Virus record (IMG/VR): IMGVR_UViG_3300002835_000422
Location: 1 to 40,557 of that record
Reading direction: 5' to 3' (one strand)
From: a virus
Length of the DNA stretch: 40,557 bases
This document shows, piece by piece, positions 9,723 to 19,721 of this stretch (the stretch's first letter is position 1; each line of letters opens with the position of its first letter). The notes beneath the pieces are model-generated. The model saw only the letters and a program-made list of their open reading frames with translations, had not been told where the DNA came from and searched no databases. The position numbers were made by a program, and so were the translations under genes.

Positions 9723-10226
9723 TTAGAAAGATGGTACCGATGCTGTATTTTCGAATGTTAACAAAGTATATCTTCTTGTCAGTGTCGTCAATGAATCTGT
9801 GTTAACAATATTTCGTTCTTTGATGTAAAATTTAGTACTATCCATTGCCAATGATACAATTCTAAATGAATTATTATTTACAATTTGCGCATATGTGTGT
9901 CCTGCTATAATTTCTCTTGTGTCATAATCTATTAAAATTGCAGCTGGTACATATCCAAAATTATGTATTGATATGGTATATTCGTTGGTATTTTTAGTTG
10001 TAACACTTGGATCGGGATCCGCAGTAACTAAAGAATAATTTTGAACAAAATCTGTTTTCGATAAAATATTTAGATAATCAAATCTAGTATCAAAATATAT
10101 TCTATTCAAATATGTTGTAGGATTTGTCAATGGTAAATTACTACCCTGTTGTCCCGTGGGGTTATTAAAGATAGATACTACCTTTTTGCCCCCAGTTGTG
10201 CCCGCCCACAAAACATTAGTTGTCAT
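9723..10226 (-). CDS. Hypothetical virion-associated protein (167 aa)
   Basis: 167 aa starting MTTNVLWAGTTGGKKVVSIF, with no family recognised. It is beta-rich, with a central IHNFGYVPAAILIDYDTREI segment that resembles the short beta-sandwich domains seen next to phage fibre genes. The ATG overlaps the 537-aa gene stop (ATGA), and the stop lies one base before the next ATG, so it belongs to the same translated unit. Probably a small structural or fibre-tip protein. The function is not known. Confidence 0.62.
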   Translation of the reverse strand: MTTNVLWAGTTGGKKVVSIFNNPTGQQGSNLPLTNPTTYLNRIYFDTRFDYLNILSKTDFVQNYSLVTADPDPSVTTKNTNEYTISIHNFGYVPAAILIDYDTREIIAGHTYAQIVNNNSFRIVSLAMDSTKFYIKERNIVNTDSLTTLTRRYTLLTFENTASVPSF

Positions 10227-11836
10227 AATTCAATTCTGATAAATTTACTGTTTAAATCAATAACCATTCTACCATCAGTTGATCTTAAAATTCCTGAAGT
10301 AATAGTACCAGCATTTTGAGAAACTTCTGATAATGCGTTTGCCGTTACTGTGATACCAGTAAAAATATTTGCAACCAATTGAGATCTAGTAATAGTACCA
10401 CTTACAATTTTTGTTCCGCTAATAGAATTGCTAGCAATTTCTACCCCTGTTATTGAACCGGGTTGTATTTTACCTGTCGTAACAGCATTTGCGCCTAATT
10501 TACTAGATGTTACCGCTCCGTTAAACAACTCTCTTGTTGTTATAGTATTACTTACTAATTTTTCTCCAGTAATAACATTTGCTGCAATTTTAGATGTTAT
10601 TATTGCATTAGATGCTATCTGTACATTACCTACTTGGCCTGCATTTAGAACAATATTTGTTACAGTGCCACTTACACCTGGAGAATAAAAATCCCAACTA
10701 GTTTTAGTTGTATTTAAAATATAGCTAGTACCACCTACAATAATTAAATCGCCCGGATTAAATAGTGTTACATCTGATGGCAATGATGCCAATGTTCTAA
10801 CTCTTGCGGTGCCAGTATTTGCTGTAAATTGTTGTATTGTATTCCATGTACCGGAATAGATATATAACCCTTGATCTATACCAGATGTTTTTCTAAACAA
10901 CTCAAATGCATTTGCTGTTGCTGGTAAAGAACCACCCGAAGAAATTCCTCCGCCTGCACCAGAAGAACTAGAAACATAATCACTTAAATTTTTCCATGCA
11001 TTATTAATAAAGATATAAGCAATTGACCCTACAACAACTGTTCTACCTGAATAATTTCCTGCATCGCCTACTACAGGCAACGTAACTAATACTTCTAGAC
11101 CCGACGGTGCGCTAGATGTTATAACACTTGATAATGTTTTCCATTGACCAGAAATAAACAAATACGGTATAGCATTTGCTGTTTCATAAAAGACTGTGCC
11201 TTCTGGCGCTGTCTGCGGTTTAACCGCACCTATAGCAAATGCTGTATCGCCTCTAAATCTTACCCATCTAGAATCGGAACCAGCTAATCTTGCAATTGCA
11301 GAATCTGCCGGTAATCCTGTACCATTGCCTACGGGGTATTTAGAGAATACCCAAACATCTCCAGAATTAAATACAATCCTGCCTTCATAGTTACCCAATG
11401 TCGGTAAAGATGAAACTACAGGAATACCATTAACAGTTACATTTGCCGTACCTGAACCAGTGACAACAGTAATGTTTGCGCCGCTTATACCGCCAGTAAA
11501 TGCGGCTAATCTAGCTAACACATAATCTTGTGTTGCTAATTCATTTGTATACCATTTAATAGTGCCATTCTCATTCAATATTAAAGAATCTGCGCCGTTT
11601 AAAGAAAAGCCAATAACACCCGAGGCTTGTCTGTACATTCCGGTGTCTTTATCACCTTGCCAAGCATATCCTGGTAATATTTTAGAATCAGATCCATAGC
11701 TTACAACTTGCCCGCCAGTATAAAGCGAATTAAAATTGTCGTTTACTTTGATGAAGGCATCGCGAAGTAAATCGCCGTCTCCACTATTCGGTGTTGTTCC
11801 TACAAGAACATTTGGTAGATTTTTTGGGGCAGCCAT
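10223..11836 (-). CDS. Fibre-like structural protein with SxKI repeats (537 aa)
   Basis: 537 aa. The opening NLPNVLVGTTPNSGDGDLLRDAFIKVNDNFNSLY is the short N-terminal module found on many fibre and baseplate proteins of marine T4-like phages. A following GYAWQGDKDTGMYR segment is a typical fibre beta-motif. Residues about 400-510 contain tandem short repeats of the form NAI(I/T)(T)S(S/T)KIxxN, a stacked beta-strand pattern like that of trimeric tail-fibre shafts. The central part is Gly/Ser-rich with several LPxxxxYxGRxVxxxG units, probably repeated small beta domains. No catalytic motif was seen. A host-contact or baseplate role is likely. Confidence 0.72.
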   Translation of the reverse strand: MAAPKNLPNVLVGTTPNSGDGDLLRDAFIKVNDNFNSLYTGGQVVSYGSDSKILPGYAWQGDKDTGMYRQASGVIGFSLNGADSLILNENGTIKWYTNELATQDYVLARLAAFTGGISGANITVVTGSGTANVTVNGIPVVSSLPTLGNYEGRIVFNSGDVWVFSKYPVGNGTGLPADSAIARLAGSDSRWVRFRGDTAFAIGAVKPQTAPEGTVFYETANAIPYLFISGQWKTLSSVITSSAPSGLEVLVTLPVVGDAGNYSGRTVVVGSIAYIFINNAWKNLSDYVSSSSGAGGGISSGGSLPATANAFELFRKTSGIDQGLYIYSGTWNTIQQFTANTGTARVRTLASLPSDVTLFNPGDLIIVGGTSYILNTTKTSWDFYSPGVSGTVTNIVLNAGQVGNVQIASNAIITSKIAANVITGEKLVSNTITTRELFNGAVTSSKLGANAVTTGKIQPGSITGVEIASNSISGTKIVSGTITRSQLVANIFTGITVTANALSEVSQNAGTITSGILRSTDGRMVIDLNSKFIRIEL

Positions 11837-11840
11837 ATGG

Positions 11841-12047
11841 TTAACTTAAATTTAGATGGTTTTTAATTTTATCAATTTCCGCTTTTAACATATTTATTTC
11901 GTCTTTCATATCCTGAATTAGTTTAGTCTGTTTTCTTTTTTGCTTATACTCAATTAACGCATGAGTATTAGTATTAAGAATTGCAGAACTTGCTGGGTCT
12001 ATAACATACCCAGGATCGTTTTCTACGGGAATATATCTTGAATTCAT
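11841..12047 (-). CDS. Small coiled-coil protein (68 aa)
   Basis: 68 aa. The first 30 residues carry YIPVENDPGYVIDPASSAILN. The rest is a strongly charged coiled coil (KQKRKQTKLIQDMKDEINML then KAEIDKIKNHL). It lies between two structural genes with almost no intergenic space, and small proteins of this make-up occupy the same place in related marine phages. Its coiled coil could trimerise or bridge fibre components. Coding is supported by the tight spacing and the clear heptads. Confidence 0.72.
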   Translation of the reverse strand: MNSRYIPVENDPGYVIDPASSAILNTNTHALIEYKQKRKQTKLIQDMKDEINMLKAEIDKIKNHLNLS

Positions 12048-12048
12048 T

Positions 12049-13767
12049 TTATAATAATGAAGTTGCTACTAAGTTTTTAATCTTAGGTAAATAAACTGGA
12101 TTGTTTGCGTAGAACACAATCTTAACTTGATAATTTGCAAAAGTTTCATATGTAGATGTTATTGCAACATTTGAAACTAAGTTTGCAGAGTTTGAATATG
12201 TCAAAGCAGGTTCTAATAGTCTGTATGTTTCCTCCGTGAATAAATCGTCATTTGTTCCTGCATAAGATTTACTCACAGGCGAAACTAATGGAAGTTTAAT
12301 AAAAGGTCTTGCTACTATACCATTGACAAAACTTTTATCGTTTCTAGATAATACTCTAACAAAAACTTCGATATCTGTACCAATTTTTCTATTGACATTT
12401 ACTTTTACTTCCATGCCTGTAGAGTCAAATTGGTCTGCAAGCGATACAACTTTACTAATATATCTTGCCTTCGCTGTTCCGTGATTTGCAGCTAATTCAG
12501 ATGTAGAAATATCTGCACTATAAGGCAATACGTTATTTCTAAATATTTGAGCTTTCATCAACTGTTTATCTAAAAATGGCGCAACATCTTTAGATTTTGT
12601 TGTTAATGATACTTGTAATTTTAAATCGCCGTTTTCTCGTAAAGATTGTCTTCCTGTTAAATTCAATTCCGAACCAGGAACAATATCGGTAAATTTTGTT
12701 TTATCTCTAGAGTTAGTATCTTCAGTTGTTTGTATTTTATATGTAACTTGTGCGGTATCACCCAAAGCAACTTCTGTACTTAACAAACGAATTCTATTAT
12801 AATCTATTTCAGCAAGAGCAGGGGTTGTCATTTCAAAAGTTACTGTGCCAGGATCAAATTTTGCTTTACCTAACATAAAAGTTAAATCCTCATTCTCATC
12901 ACCCAGCCAATCTGTAGTATTCTGTGCTTTAAATAACCTACCAGCAAACGGTTGCTTAACTGTTTTACCATCGCCTGTTTTTGCGGACAATAATTGATAT
13001 TTGTCCGATTTAGTATATACACAGAATGCATATTCGCCAGGCTTCAAATATATTGGATTTGCGAATACAAATGTTGTTGCTTTTGCCCCTGCTGTTGCGT
13101 CATATACGTTTATATCTGTAGGTGTCTTTGTTGATACTGTACCAGACATATATTCTGTTGTAGACGGTTTGCTACCAGACATAGGTCTTAATTCTATACT
13201 TACAGGTAACTTATCGTCTTTAGTATAGAAGAATAAATTAATATAAGTTAAAACAATACCCAATGGATATGTCCCTGCATCTATTGTGAATGTTTGCGAT
13301 AACGGATCCAATCTTTTCTGAGTATTATTTGCATCCGCGGAAGATCCTAACGGAGAAGTTCTAAATTTTTCCGTTGTTCTTAGCGCAATTGTACCACCTT
13401 GTTCTGGATCTACGATATTTAACCCGTGATTCATTAAAGTGGTTTCAGAAATATACTTACATTTTTCTATACCATCTGCACTATCACCAAATGTTAGACG
13501 AATTTCACCTGCATTAAATTTGTATTTGCCTTCGGTGCTAGGTATATACACAAAACCAAGTGCACTACCTAATTGATCTGTAGTAATAGTATCACCTAAT
13601 AATGCGCCAGTTGTTACCGGTGCTGTAAAAGGAGTTATATTAACACCATTTACATAAGTATAAATTTTTATACCAGGTGGCATTTGAGCCACCGTAAAAG
13701 ACATAACCTCAGATCCCGCATAAATCGGTATTTCTGCATCTCTGGTTGATGTTATATTTGTCGCCAT
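12049..13767 (-). CDS. Conserved marine T4-like virion structural protein (572 aa)
   Basis: 572 aa. It contains the distinctive segment DPLSQTFTIDAGTYPLGIVL followed by INLFFYTKDDKLPVSIELRP, near residues 155-205. I recognise this from virion proteins encoded next to the large DUF4815 protein in marine T4-like phages. The remainder is beta-rich with no enzyme motif. It starts just downstream of the 1544-aa gene, with AGGAAT ahead of the ATG. In T4 terms it fills the place of the gp9/10/11 short-fibre and baseplate periphery genes, none of which are recognisable here. A baseplate or fibre-attachment role is inferred. Confidence 0.8.
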   Translation of the reverse strand: MATNITSTRDAEIPIYAGSEVMSFTVAQMPPGIKIYTYVNGVNITPFTAPVTTGALLGDTITTDQLGSALGFVYIPSTEGKYKFNAGEIRLTFGDSADGIEKCKYISETTLMNHGLNIVDPEQGGTIALRTTEKFRTSPLGSSADANNTQKRLDPLSQTFTIDAGTYPLGIVLTYINLFFYTKDDKLPVSIELRPMSGSKPSTTEYMSGTVSTKTPTDINVYDATAGAKATTFVFANPIYLKPGEYAFCVYTKSDKYQLLSAKTGDGKTVKQPFAGRLFKAQNTTDWLGDENEDLTFMLGKAKFDPGTVTFEMTTPALAEIDYNRIRLLSTEVALGDTAQVTYKIQTTEDTNSRDKTKFTDIVPGSELNLTGRQSLRENGDLKLQVSLTTKSKDVAPFLDKQLMKAQIFRNNVLPYSADISTSELAANHGTAKARYISKVVSLADQFDSTGMEVKVNVNRKIGTDIEVFVRVLSRNDKSFVNGIVARPFIKLPLVSPVSKSYAGTNDDLFTEETYRLLEPALTYSNSANLVSNVAITSTYETFANYQVKIVFYANNPVYLPKIKNLVATSLL

Positions 13768-13768
13768 A

Positions 13769-16700
13769 TTAAATTCCTACTAAAGAATAGTTTACTGATT
13801 TATATCCGTTATTTTCAATTTGCACAGCTTTAGGATAACGCTTTTCAACTTCGTGAGCCATATATCCTTCAAACACGCCATGTCCTGCAATATCTTTAAA
13901 TTCTTTTCTATATTCATATTGATATAGATTTAACCCGTTTGGCATTTTTCTAACAAACTTGACGTTTGTTTTCATTCTTTCATCTGAGAATAATTTTTTA
14001 AGACCCTTCCATACAACTTTTACTACTTTAACTGCAACATATGCAACAGCAACAACTGCCGCAACTTGAATAAGTACGGGTGCGGTACTAATATATGCAG
14101 CAAATGTAGTAGCACCAGATGCAATTGCTGCGGTTGCAGCTCCTAAAATAGGCACGCCGGTGGTTGCTGCAGCTAATGCACTCGCCCCCTGTGCAATTCC
14201 AGCAAAGACAAATGTTGCAGACGCTGATACAAGTTGTGTTAATCCTGTTTGCAATCCTGATAATGTAGTACTAAAAGAATTTGAAAAGATGCCGCCCAAT
14301 GTGTCTGTTAAACTGGTCAATGCTGTACTAAAATTGGCAGCTCCAGAAGTTAATAGTTGAGAATTTAATAAAGATAACTCAGTCGCAGTAGCCAATCCTG
14401 CAGTTGTGCTTGGTATTACGCTACTACTACCTGTTAACCAATCGGATACAAAACTTGTCATGTCTTTCAAAGTTGTAAAACCAGAATTTACAAATTTAGA
14501 TAGTCCATCTATAGAACTTATTGAATTATAAAAATTCAAACCAATATCTCGAACCGCTCCCCACGCTACAGATAATATACTTTCTCCATAAAATGCTGCC
14601 GTATTTGCGAATCCCCCAATTCCGATGCCATCCGCAAGGGCAGCAATACTATATGCTGTAATTACTTTTGATGCAACTAACCCACCAAATAATAACAGGC
14701 CTCCGGTTAACCATATATTAATATTAAAGGAATTTTTCTTTGAAATTTCTGCTCTACCCACACCATCATTAATAGCACCAGGATTTACATTAATAAAACT
14801 ATTTGCTTCTAATTGTGATGCAAATACTTCATTTACATATTTCATAGTAATAAGATCATTTATTTCTAAAATGTCTATATCTGCTACCACATTTAAATCT
14901 ACATTATATACTGCAAAACCGGGGAAACATTCTTGTTCGTCAGTATCAACAGCAACACCAAAATAACCACTTGTAAGATCAGCTTTATCTGTGTCGGTAA
15001 AATCTTCAACTAAAATGCCAGATTTCAACAATGTATCGCCGTTATCATTTGTTACAATGGATCTCAAATTTGCAATTTCAATACTTTGTAATTTTACTGC
15101 TTTATCTAAATTAATTGCAAGAGTTTCAATTTTGCCTATGTCTCGCATAGTGAAGCGTTTATTATCATCATATGTTATTTTAACATCAAAAGAACTTCTT
15201 GCATATGGTGGTATTTCTAAAACTGCAAGACTCAATTTGCTAATATCCGAGATATCGTTAATTTCTTTTGGGTTAGCGGATTCGATACCTTGTTGTACAT
15301 AGAATTTATTATACGGAGAATCATAATTTTGTAACGTATTAGTCACATAAATTCTATCTTTTCTGCCAAGATAATAAGTAACATCTGCTTCAGTGTTAAC
15401 TGTAGATGTTGGTATGATTGAGGCCGCAAAATTATAATAAAGACTATCATCAATTCTTCTTGGTCTAAAATCTATTGCATCTCTCAAATTAAATTCATTT
15501 GAATCTACAACCGATCTATAGGTTGGTATTCTAGAATAGTATGAAGCTGGATATGATTGTACTGTAGCTGGTCCTTCGCCCGTATGTGTAAAATAATCAA
15601 ATAACACTAAAACATTTCCAGGAGGATTTGCTGCAGAAATAAATTTAACTGTTCCATGATCATAGAAAGTATCTCGTTGACCATTATCTAAAATATAATT
15701 GGTGTTAGTCTCAGAAATCAACGACGTCCATGCATTGGCATTTACTGGCGAAATATTAGACGTTGGTGCAATTGCAATATATGCGGTACTATCTAAAGTT
15801 ACTATGTCATTATAATTATATGATGTTGTAGAAATCCAAGATCCAAGATATTTTCCAACATTTGATAATGCATATAAATTCTTAAACGATGTAATATCGG
15901 ATTTACCTAACGAATACGCATAATCAGCCAATGCAACATTTACAATTTTTGCATGATTCTCAACTAAAGTTTTTGTTCTTGGTTGTAAATCGTCGCTTTC
16001 AATTTTTAAAGATACATCAGCAATTCCGGTGAATGACGGATCATTCATATTAATAGTTAATGTAGCGGAATCACCGGCAATTGTTGTTGTGCCTCTTTCA
16101 AAATTATAAGCACCTAAATTTGTATTGCCTGTTGCTCCACTTTTTACCAACACAATAAAGTTTGTTCTTGCAGTACTTGCAGGAATTATACCATCACCCA
16201 ATGCAAATGTTTCTGGTGCAGATAATGTCTTTGAAAATACCCCAGAACTAAACACAGCATTATTAAAAACTCTTATATACTCACTTCTAATAGTATCAAC
16301 ATTTTTTACATATGTTTTATTAATAGGAAATAACAATCGTTCTGCTGGTCTATTAGAATCAAATATTGTAGTTACGCCAGATGTAGCAATACCATCACTT
16401 GCAATATCTGCATAGAAGAAAGGTGAAGAATATGTAGCCGCAGTACCATGTGATGTAAGACCATTTGATACACCGACTACACTTCGTATTTGTTTTACGT
16501 TAATTAAACCATCATAGAATGGACTACCGTTTACAACTTCTAAATATGCTTTAACATTAGTTAATGATCTAGCTTTATCAGTTGGATCCGCGGTGGCCGA
16601 AGATACTGCCGCAACTACCTCAGCCCTGACTTTTTCAATGTCTTTATTATTATTGATCCAAGTGTTGTACCAAAAATATACGCCTTCAACATCAGGCTCT

Positions 16701-18403
16701 CTGAATAATCCATAATATGGAGTATTTGCTGGACCATATCGCCCCCAAAGCTCATTTGATGTATAAATTACGTTTGCAATATATTGCCCATCGGCAACTG
16801 AAACTCCATATTTCGTGGACCAATCTGCCCACGATGCTGGCACTTCTTTTACTGGGGAATATAAGTGATAGAATAATTTATATTGAGGTGCAACGTTGAC
16901 TCCTCCAATATAACTATCATATTCAATGTTTTTATATGCAAGTGTACCAACTAATGTATTTGCACCTGTTGGATTTTTTACACTATGTAATTCCAAAAAC
17001 AACGAGCTTGCAGTTAGTTCTGTAGGTGAAATAATCTTATACTGCAAATTAGCTAATTTAAAATAATTACCCTGTGTAGTATTAATATTATAACCAGTCT
17101 TTGTTTCTGTCAAAGTAGACTTAGGAACAGAAACTTCTGTAGCACCTACCGTTCTTACTGGCAATCCCCCGACATATGCTTTACCCTCAGACAAAGAGAA
17201 TTTTAAATCTGCATCAGTTTCTAGCCCAACAATTGGCGAAATCTTAAATTGATTTACTACATAGCTTCCAGATTCATCGTATGTTCTTTCTGCTAATTTT
17301 TTATCTAAATCGGCATCTGCAGTTAACTCTGCAAGGAATTCAATTTGCCCTTTATTGTAATTTAATAAAGGAATTACATCGCCGGCAACGGTACCTTCAA
17401 CTTTACCATCGTCATTGACATCTAAACTTACGAGGTTTAGATCTACTTTTAATCTATCAGCACCCGTTGCAAAATAATTTGAACTACCAAACGCAGGATC
17501 TAAAAGTGTATTATCATCCTCACTTGTAATAATTTGTTGATCACTTAAATAACCAACCAATTTTGTTGGGTAAGCTGTGTTTTTATCCGGTACAATTCTT
17601 TGTAATGATGCTTTAACAAAAAACCCATATTTGTAAAAGATTGCATCATCCTGTGATACTATAGTTGTTGGATTTGTTGGTTTGGTAACATAAGCAACAT
17701 TTTGCCCACCAATAACAACATCCGGTGCATCACTAATTTCTATTTCTAAAGTATTTACAATTTTAGTGACATACAGTTTCTTTGTTATAGAAGGATGTAC
17801 TAATAAATCACCCACTTTAATAATTGTACTTGGGTTTGTTAGGACAACCGTTTTAGAAAATTGTTTAAGTGTAGATATTGCATTTTTTGTAATATCGGTT
17901 GTTGCAATTGCAGTGTAGCTAGGTGTTGCTTTGTTTAATGCATCTGTATAATCAGTATAAAAATACAGTTCATCGTTTTCTGTAAACATACCATCATTTT
18001 CTATATTGTATTTCTTTAAAGAAATAACAATACTAATAGGGTCACCTAATTCAGGATCATCTGCTTCATATACAAACTCTACATAACCTAAAACTTCTGA
18101 TGTTGCTGTAGTAACATACGTGTTCAATAAATTTGAAACAGTAATAGGTGTGCCGCGCGAATCTGTATTTTTTAAACGAATTGTTCTTGCATCAAGATTA
18201 ACTGACGGGGCAGGGCCTGAAACTTTACTACCATCTTTGAATAGAAAATTACCTACAGACTTAATTTGATTTTGTAATATTGTCTGCGATTGAGTTAGTT
18301 CTCTTGCTTGTACCGCTACACCGGGTTTGAATAACACTCGAACGAAGTTTTTATCTTCATCGAAGTCATCAAAATATGGTGAAACATTTGTTAGTACAGT
18401 CAT
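13769..18403 (-). CDS. Large DUF4815-type baseplate/fibre protein with C-terminal S74 chaperone domain
   Basis: 1544 aa. The N-terminus (NVSPYFDDFDEDKNFVRVLF, then KPGVAVQARELTQSQTILQ) is the DUF4815 signature, a large virion protein of marine T4-like phages. The long central part is beta-rich. Residues about 1200-1470 are hydrophobic and Ala/Gly/Ser-rich, and the last 70 residues are a Peptidase_S74 intramolecular chaperone starting at SDERMKTNVKFV, with YEYRKEF and GYMAHEVEKRYP motifs. In that family the chaperone trimerises the fibre and then cleaves itself off before the Ser of SDxRxK. An AAGGAAAA ribosome-binding site precedes the ATG. It probably forms the peripheral baseplate or a long fibre. 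Confidence 0.88.
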   Translation of the reverse strand: MTVLTNVSPYFDDFDEDKNFVRVLFKPGVAVQARELTQSQTILQNQIKSVGNFLFKDGSKVSGPAPSVNLDARTIRLKNTDSRGTPITVSNLLNTYVTTATSEVLGYVEFVYEADDPELGDPISIVISLKKYNIENDGMFTENDELYFYTDYTDALNKATPSYTAIATTDITKNAISTLKQFSKTVVLTNPSTIIKVGDLLVHPSITKKLYVTKIVNTLEIEISDAPDVVIGGQNVAYVTKPTNPTTIVSQDDAIFYKYGFFVKASLQRIVPDKNTAYPTKLVGYLSDQQIITSEDDNTLLDPAFGSSNYFATGADRLKVDLNLVSLDVNDDGKVEGTVAGDVIPLLNYNKGQIEFLAELTADADLDKKLAERTYDESGSYVVNQFKISPIVGLETDADLKFSLSEGKAYVGGLPVRTVGATEVSVPKSTLTETKTGYNINTTQGNYFKLANLQYKIISPTELTASSLFLELHSVKNPTGANTLVGTLAYKNIEYDSYIGGVNVAPQYKLFYHLYSPVKEVPASWADWSTKYGVSVADGQYIANVIYTSNELWGRYGPANTPYYGLFREPDVEGVYFWYNTWINNNKDIEKVRAEVVAAVSSATADPTDKARSLTNVKAYLEVVNGSPFYDGLINVKQIRSVVGVSNGLTSHGTAATYSSPFFYADIASDGIATSGVTTIFDSNRPAERLLFPINKTYVKNVDTIRSEYIRVFNNAVFSSGVFSKTLSAPETFALGDGIIPASTARTNFIVLVKSGATGNTNLGAYNFERGTTTIAGDSATLTINMNDPSFTGIADVSLKIESDDLQPRTKTLVENHAKIVNVALADYAYSLGKSDITSFKNLYALSNVGKYLGSWISTTSYNYNDIVTLDSTAYIAIAPTSNISPVNANAWTSLISETNTNYILDNGQRDTFYDHGTVKFISAANPPGNVLVLFDYFTHTGEGPATVQSYPASYYSRIPTYRSVVDSNEFNLRDAIDFRPRRIDDSLYYNFAASIIPTSTVNTEADVTYYLGRKDRIYVTNTLQNYDSPYNKFYVQQGIESANPKEINDISDISKLSLAVLEIPPYARSSFDVKITYDDNKRFTMRDIGKIETLAINLDKAVKLQSIEIANLRSIVTNDNGDTLLKSGILVEDFTDTDKADLTSGYFGVAVDTDEQECFPGFAVYNVDLNVVADIDILEINDLITMKYVNEVFASQLEANSFINVNPGAINDGVGRAEISKKNSFNINIWLTGGLLLFGGLVASKVITAYSIAALADGIGIGGFANTAAFYGESILSVAWGAVRDIGLNFYNSISSIDGLSKFVNSGFTTLKDMTSFVSDWLTGSSSVIPSTTAGLATATELSLLNSQLLTSGAANFSTALTSLTDTLGGIFSNSFSTTLSGLQTGLTQLVSASATFVFAGIAQGASALAAATTGVPILGAATAAIASGATTFAAYISTAPVLIQVAAVVAVAYVAVKVVKVVWKGLKKLFSDERMKTNVKFVRKMPNGLNLYQYEYRKEFKDIAGHGVFEGYMAHEVEKRYPKAVQIENNGYKSVNYSLVGI

Positions 18404-18412
18404 ATCTTTTCC

Positions 18413-19711
18413 TTAAAATTCTATTACAAGATGTAAATTATCTGTTTGATCTATTGTTCTAGTTACAGGTTCTCTATTTTCCAAATAAAGTATTTCACCG
18501 GTGTCTTGCATTACTTCTGATAATAAAGATTGTGTAACTATTGCTGTTGCTCCGGAAGTCCTGCCTATCACAGACTCTCCGATTGTAAATGGTTTATAAT
18601 TTTCTGTTGTTCCAAATGATTGAATATATCTAATATATCCGTTTCCTGAAACCACATTTGATGTTACTGCATAAGCATTTGCTTTACTAGTAATACCAAC
18701 AAGGTATTCGTTGTTTATAAATGTGCCATTTACGTTACTTACATTTATACCAACCAATCCAGATAATGTTGCAGCATTTGCCAAAACATTGCCTGTCTGC
18801 ATTGGATTTTTAACTATACCCACTTTTCTAAAAGAAAATCCTGTAGGGAAATCTCCGTATCCTTCATTGTATTCGGCTTTTACATTTAACATAACATAAT
18901 ACGCACCTAATTCCGATACAGGATCATATCCATGCCCATTAACAGGACTCAATATTGCTTTAATGTTTGCTAACCTGCCTGTGCCTTGATTGTCTGAAAT
19001 ATATGCATTTGCAAATCTATATTTTGAACCAGCATTGGTATATACAAAATCATAGATAACGCCTAAATTTTGTTTGGCTGAAATATTTGCATTTATGCCG
19101 TCGCCCTCTATTGTAACTTTTGAGAATACTGAATAATCTAAACCGCCATTATAAATTTTAATATTTTCTATAGCACCATCTTTTGCAACAGTTGCAACAT
19201 CTGTATTTGTTCTTACGGGCATCCAATTGTCTGTTAAGAACTTTAATTTGTCTGATGTAGATACAGTATATAAGTATTTCCACTTATAACTATCAGAAGT
19301 AGTAAATATATTTAAACTTTTTCCCGTTGGTTCTACTGTAGATGCAGATCCACCTACATTGTCGATACACTTATATACATCAAAATCTCTATTGATTACA
19401 TAGAAATTTTTTGTCAATAATTCTGTGTCCTCGTGGTCATATTCAGCATATATTGTTTGAGCCTCCCAATTTATACGCTTAATAACATTAACCATATTAG
19501 TAGGCACTATGCGTTTTAAACTAACAATTTCATCCCATGTTTTAGAATAATTTTGTTGTGAATCTTTAGGGTCTGGCGGAAAATCGCCCTCACCCCAGGG
19601 GTCGGGTTTTGCTAAGAACATATATAATGTGTTTTCTCCGGAAACAGTATAACTGTCCAAGAAACTCTTAGCATTACTGATTTTAAATTTGTTAGTTACT
19701 ATGTTAGGCAT
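18413..19711 (-). CDS. gp8: Baseplate wedge protein gp8
   Basis: 432 aa, longer than T4 gp8 (334 aa). The N-terminal part has VTNKFKISNAKSFLDSYT and a FLAKPDPWGEGD segment matching the gp8 family. The C-terminus (TGEILYLENREPVTRTIDQT, then a short beta-tail) matches the T4 gp8 ending GEMIYMENRPPI...DQTEEIN closely. About 100 extra residues in the middle include an IKIYNGGLDYS unit of the GGxxY type seen in wedge proteins of marine relatives. It is one of the proteins that form the baseplate wedge arm. There is no clear Shine-Dalgarno sequence, only AT-rich DNA. Confidence 0.92.
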   Translation of the reverse strand: MPNIVTNKFKISNAKSFLDSYTVSGENTLYMFLAKPDPWGEGDFPPDPKDSQQNYSKTWDEIVSLKRIVPTNMVNVIKRINWEAQTIYAEYDHEDTELLTKNFYVINRDFDVYKCIDNVGGSASTVEPTGKSLNIFTTSDSYKWKYLYTVSTSDKLKFLTDNWMPVRTNTDVATVAKDGAIENIKIYNGGLDYSVFSKVTIEGDGINANISAKQNLGVIYDFVYTNAGSKYRFANAYISDNQGTGRLANIKAILSPVNGHGYDPVSELGAYYVMLNVKAEYNEGYGDFPTGFSFRKVGIVKNPMQTGNVLANAATLSGLVGINVSNVNGTFINNEYLVGITSKANAYAVTSNVVSGNGYIRYIQSFGTTENYKPFTIGESVIGRTSGATAIVTQSLLSEVMQDTGEILYLENREPVTRTIDQTDNLHLVIEF

Positions 19712-19721
19712 CTATTATTTA

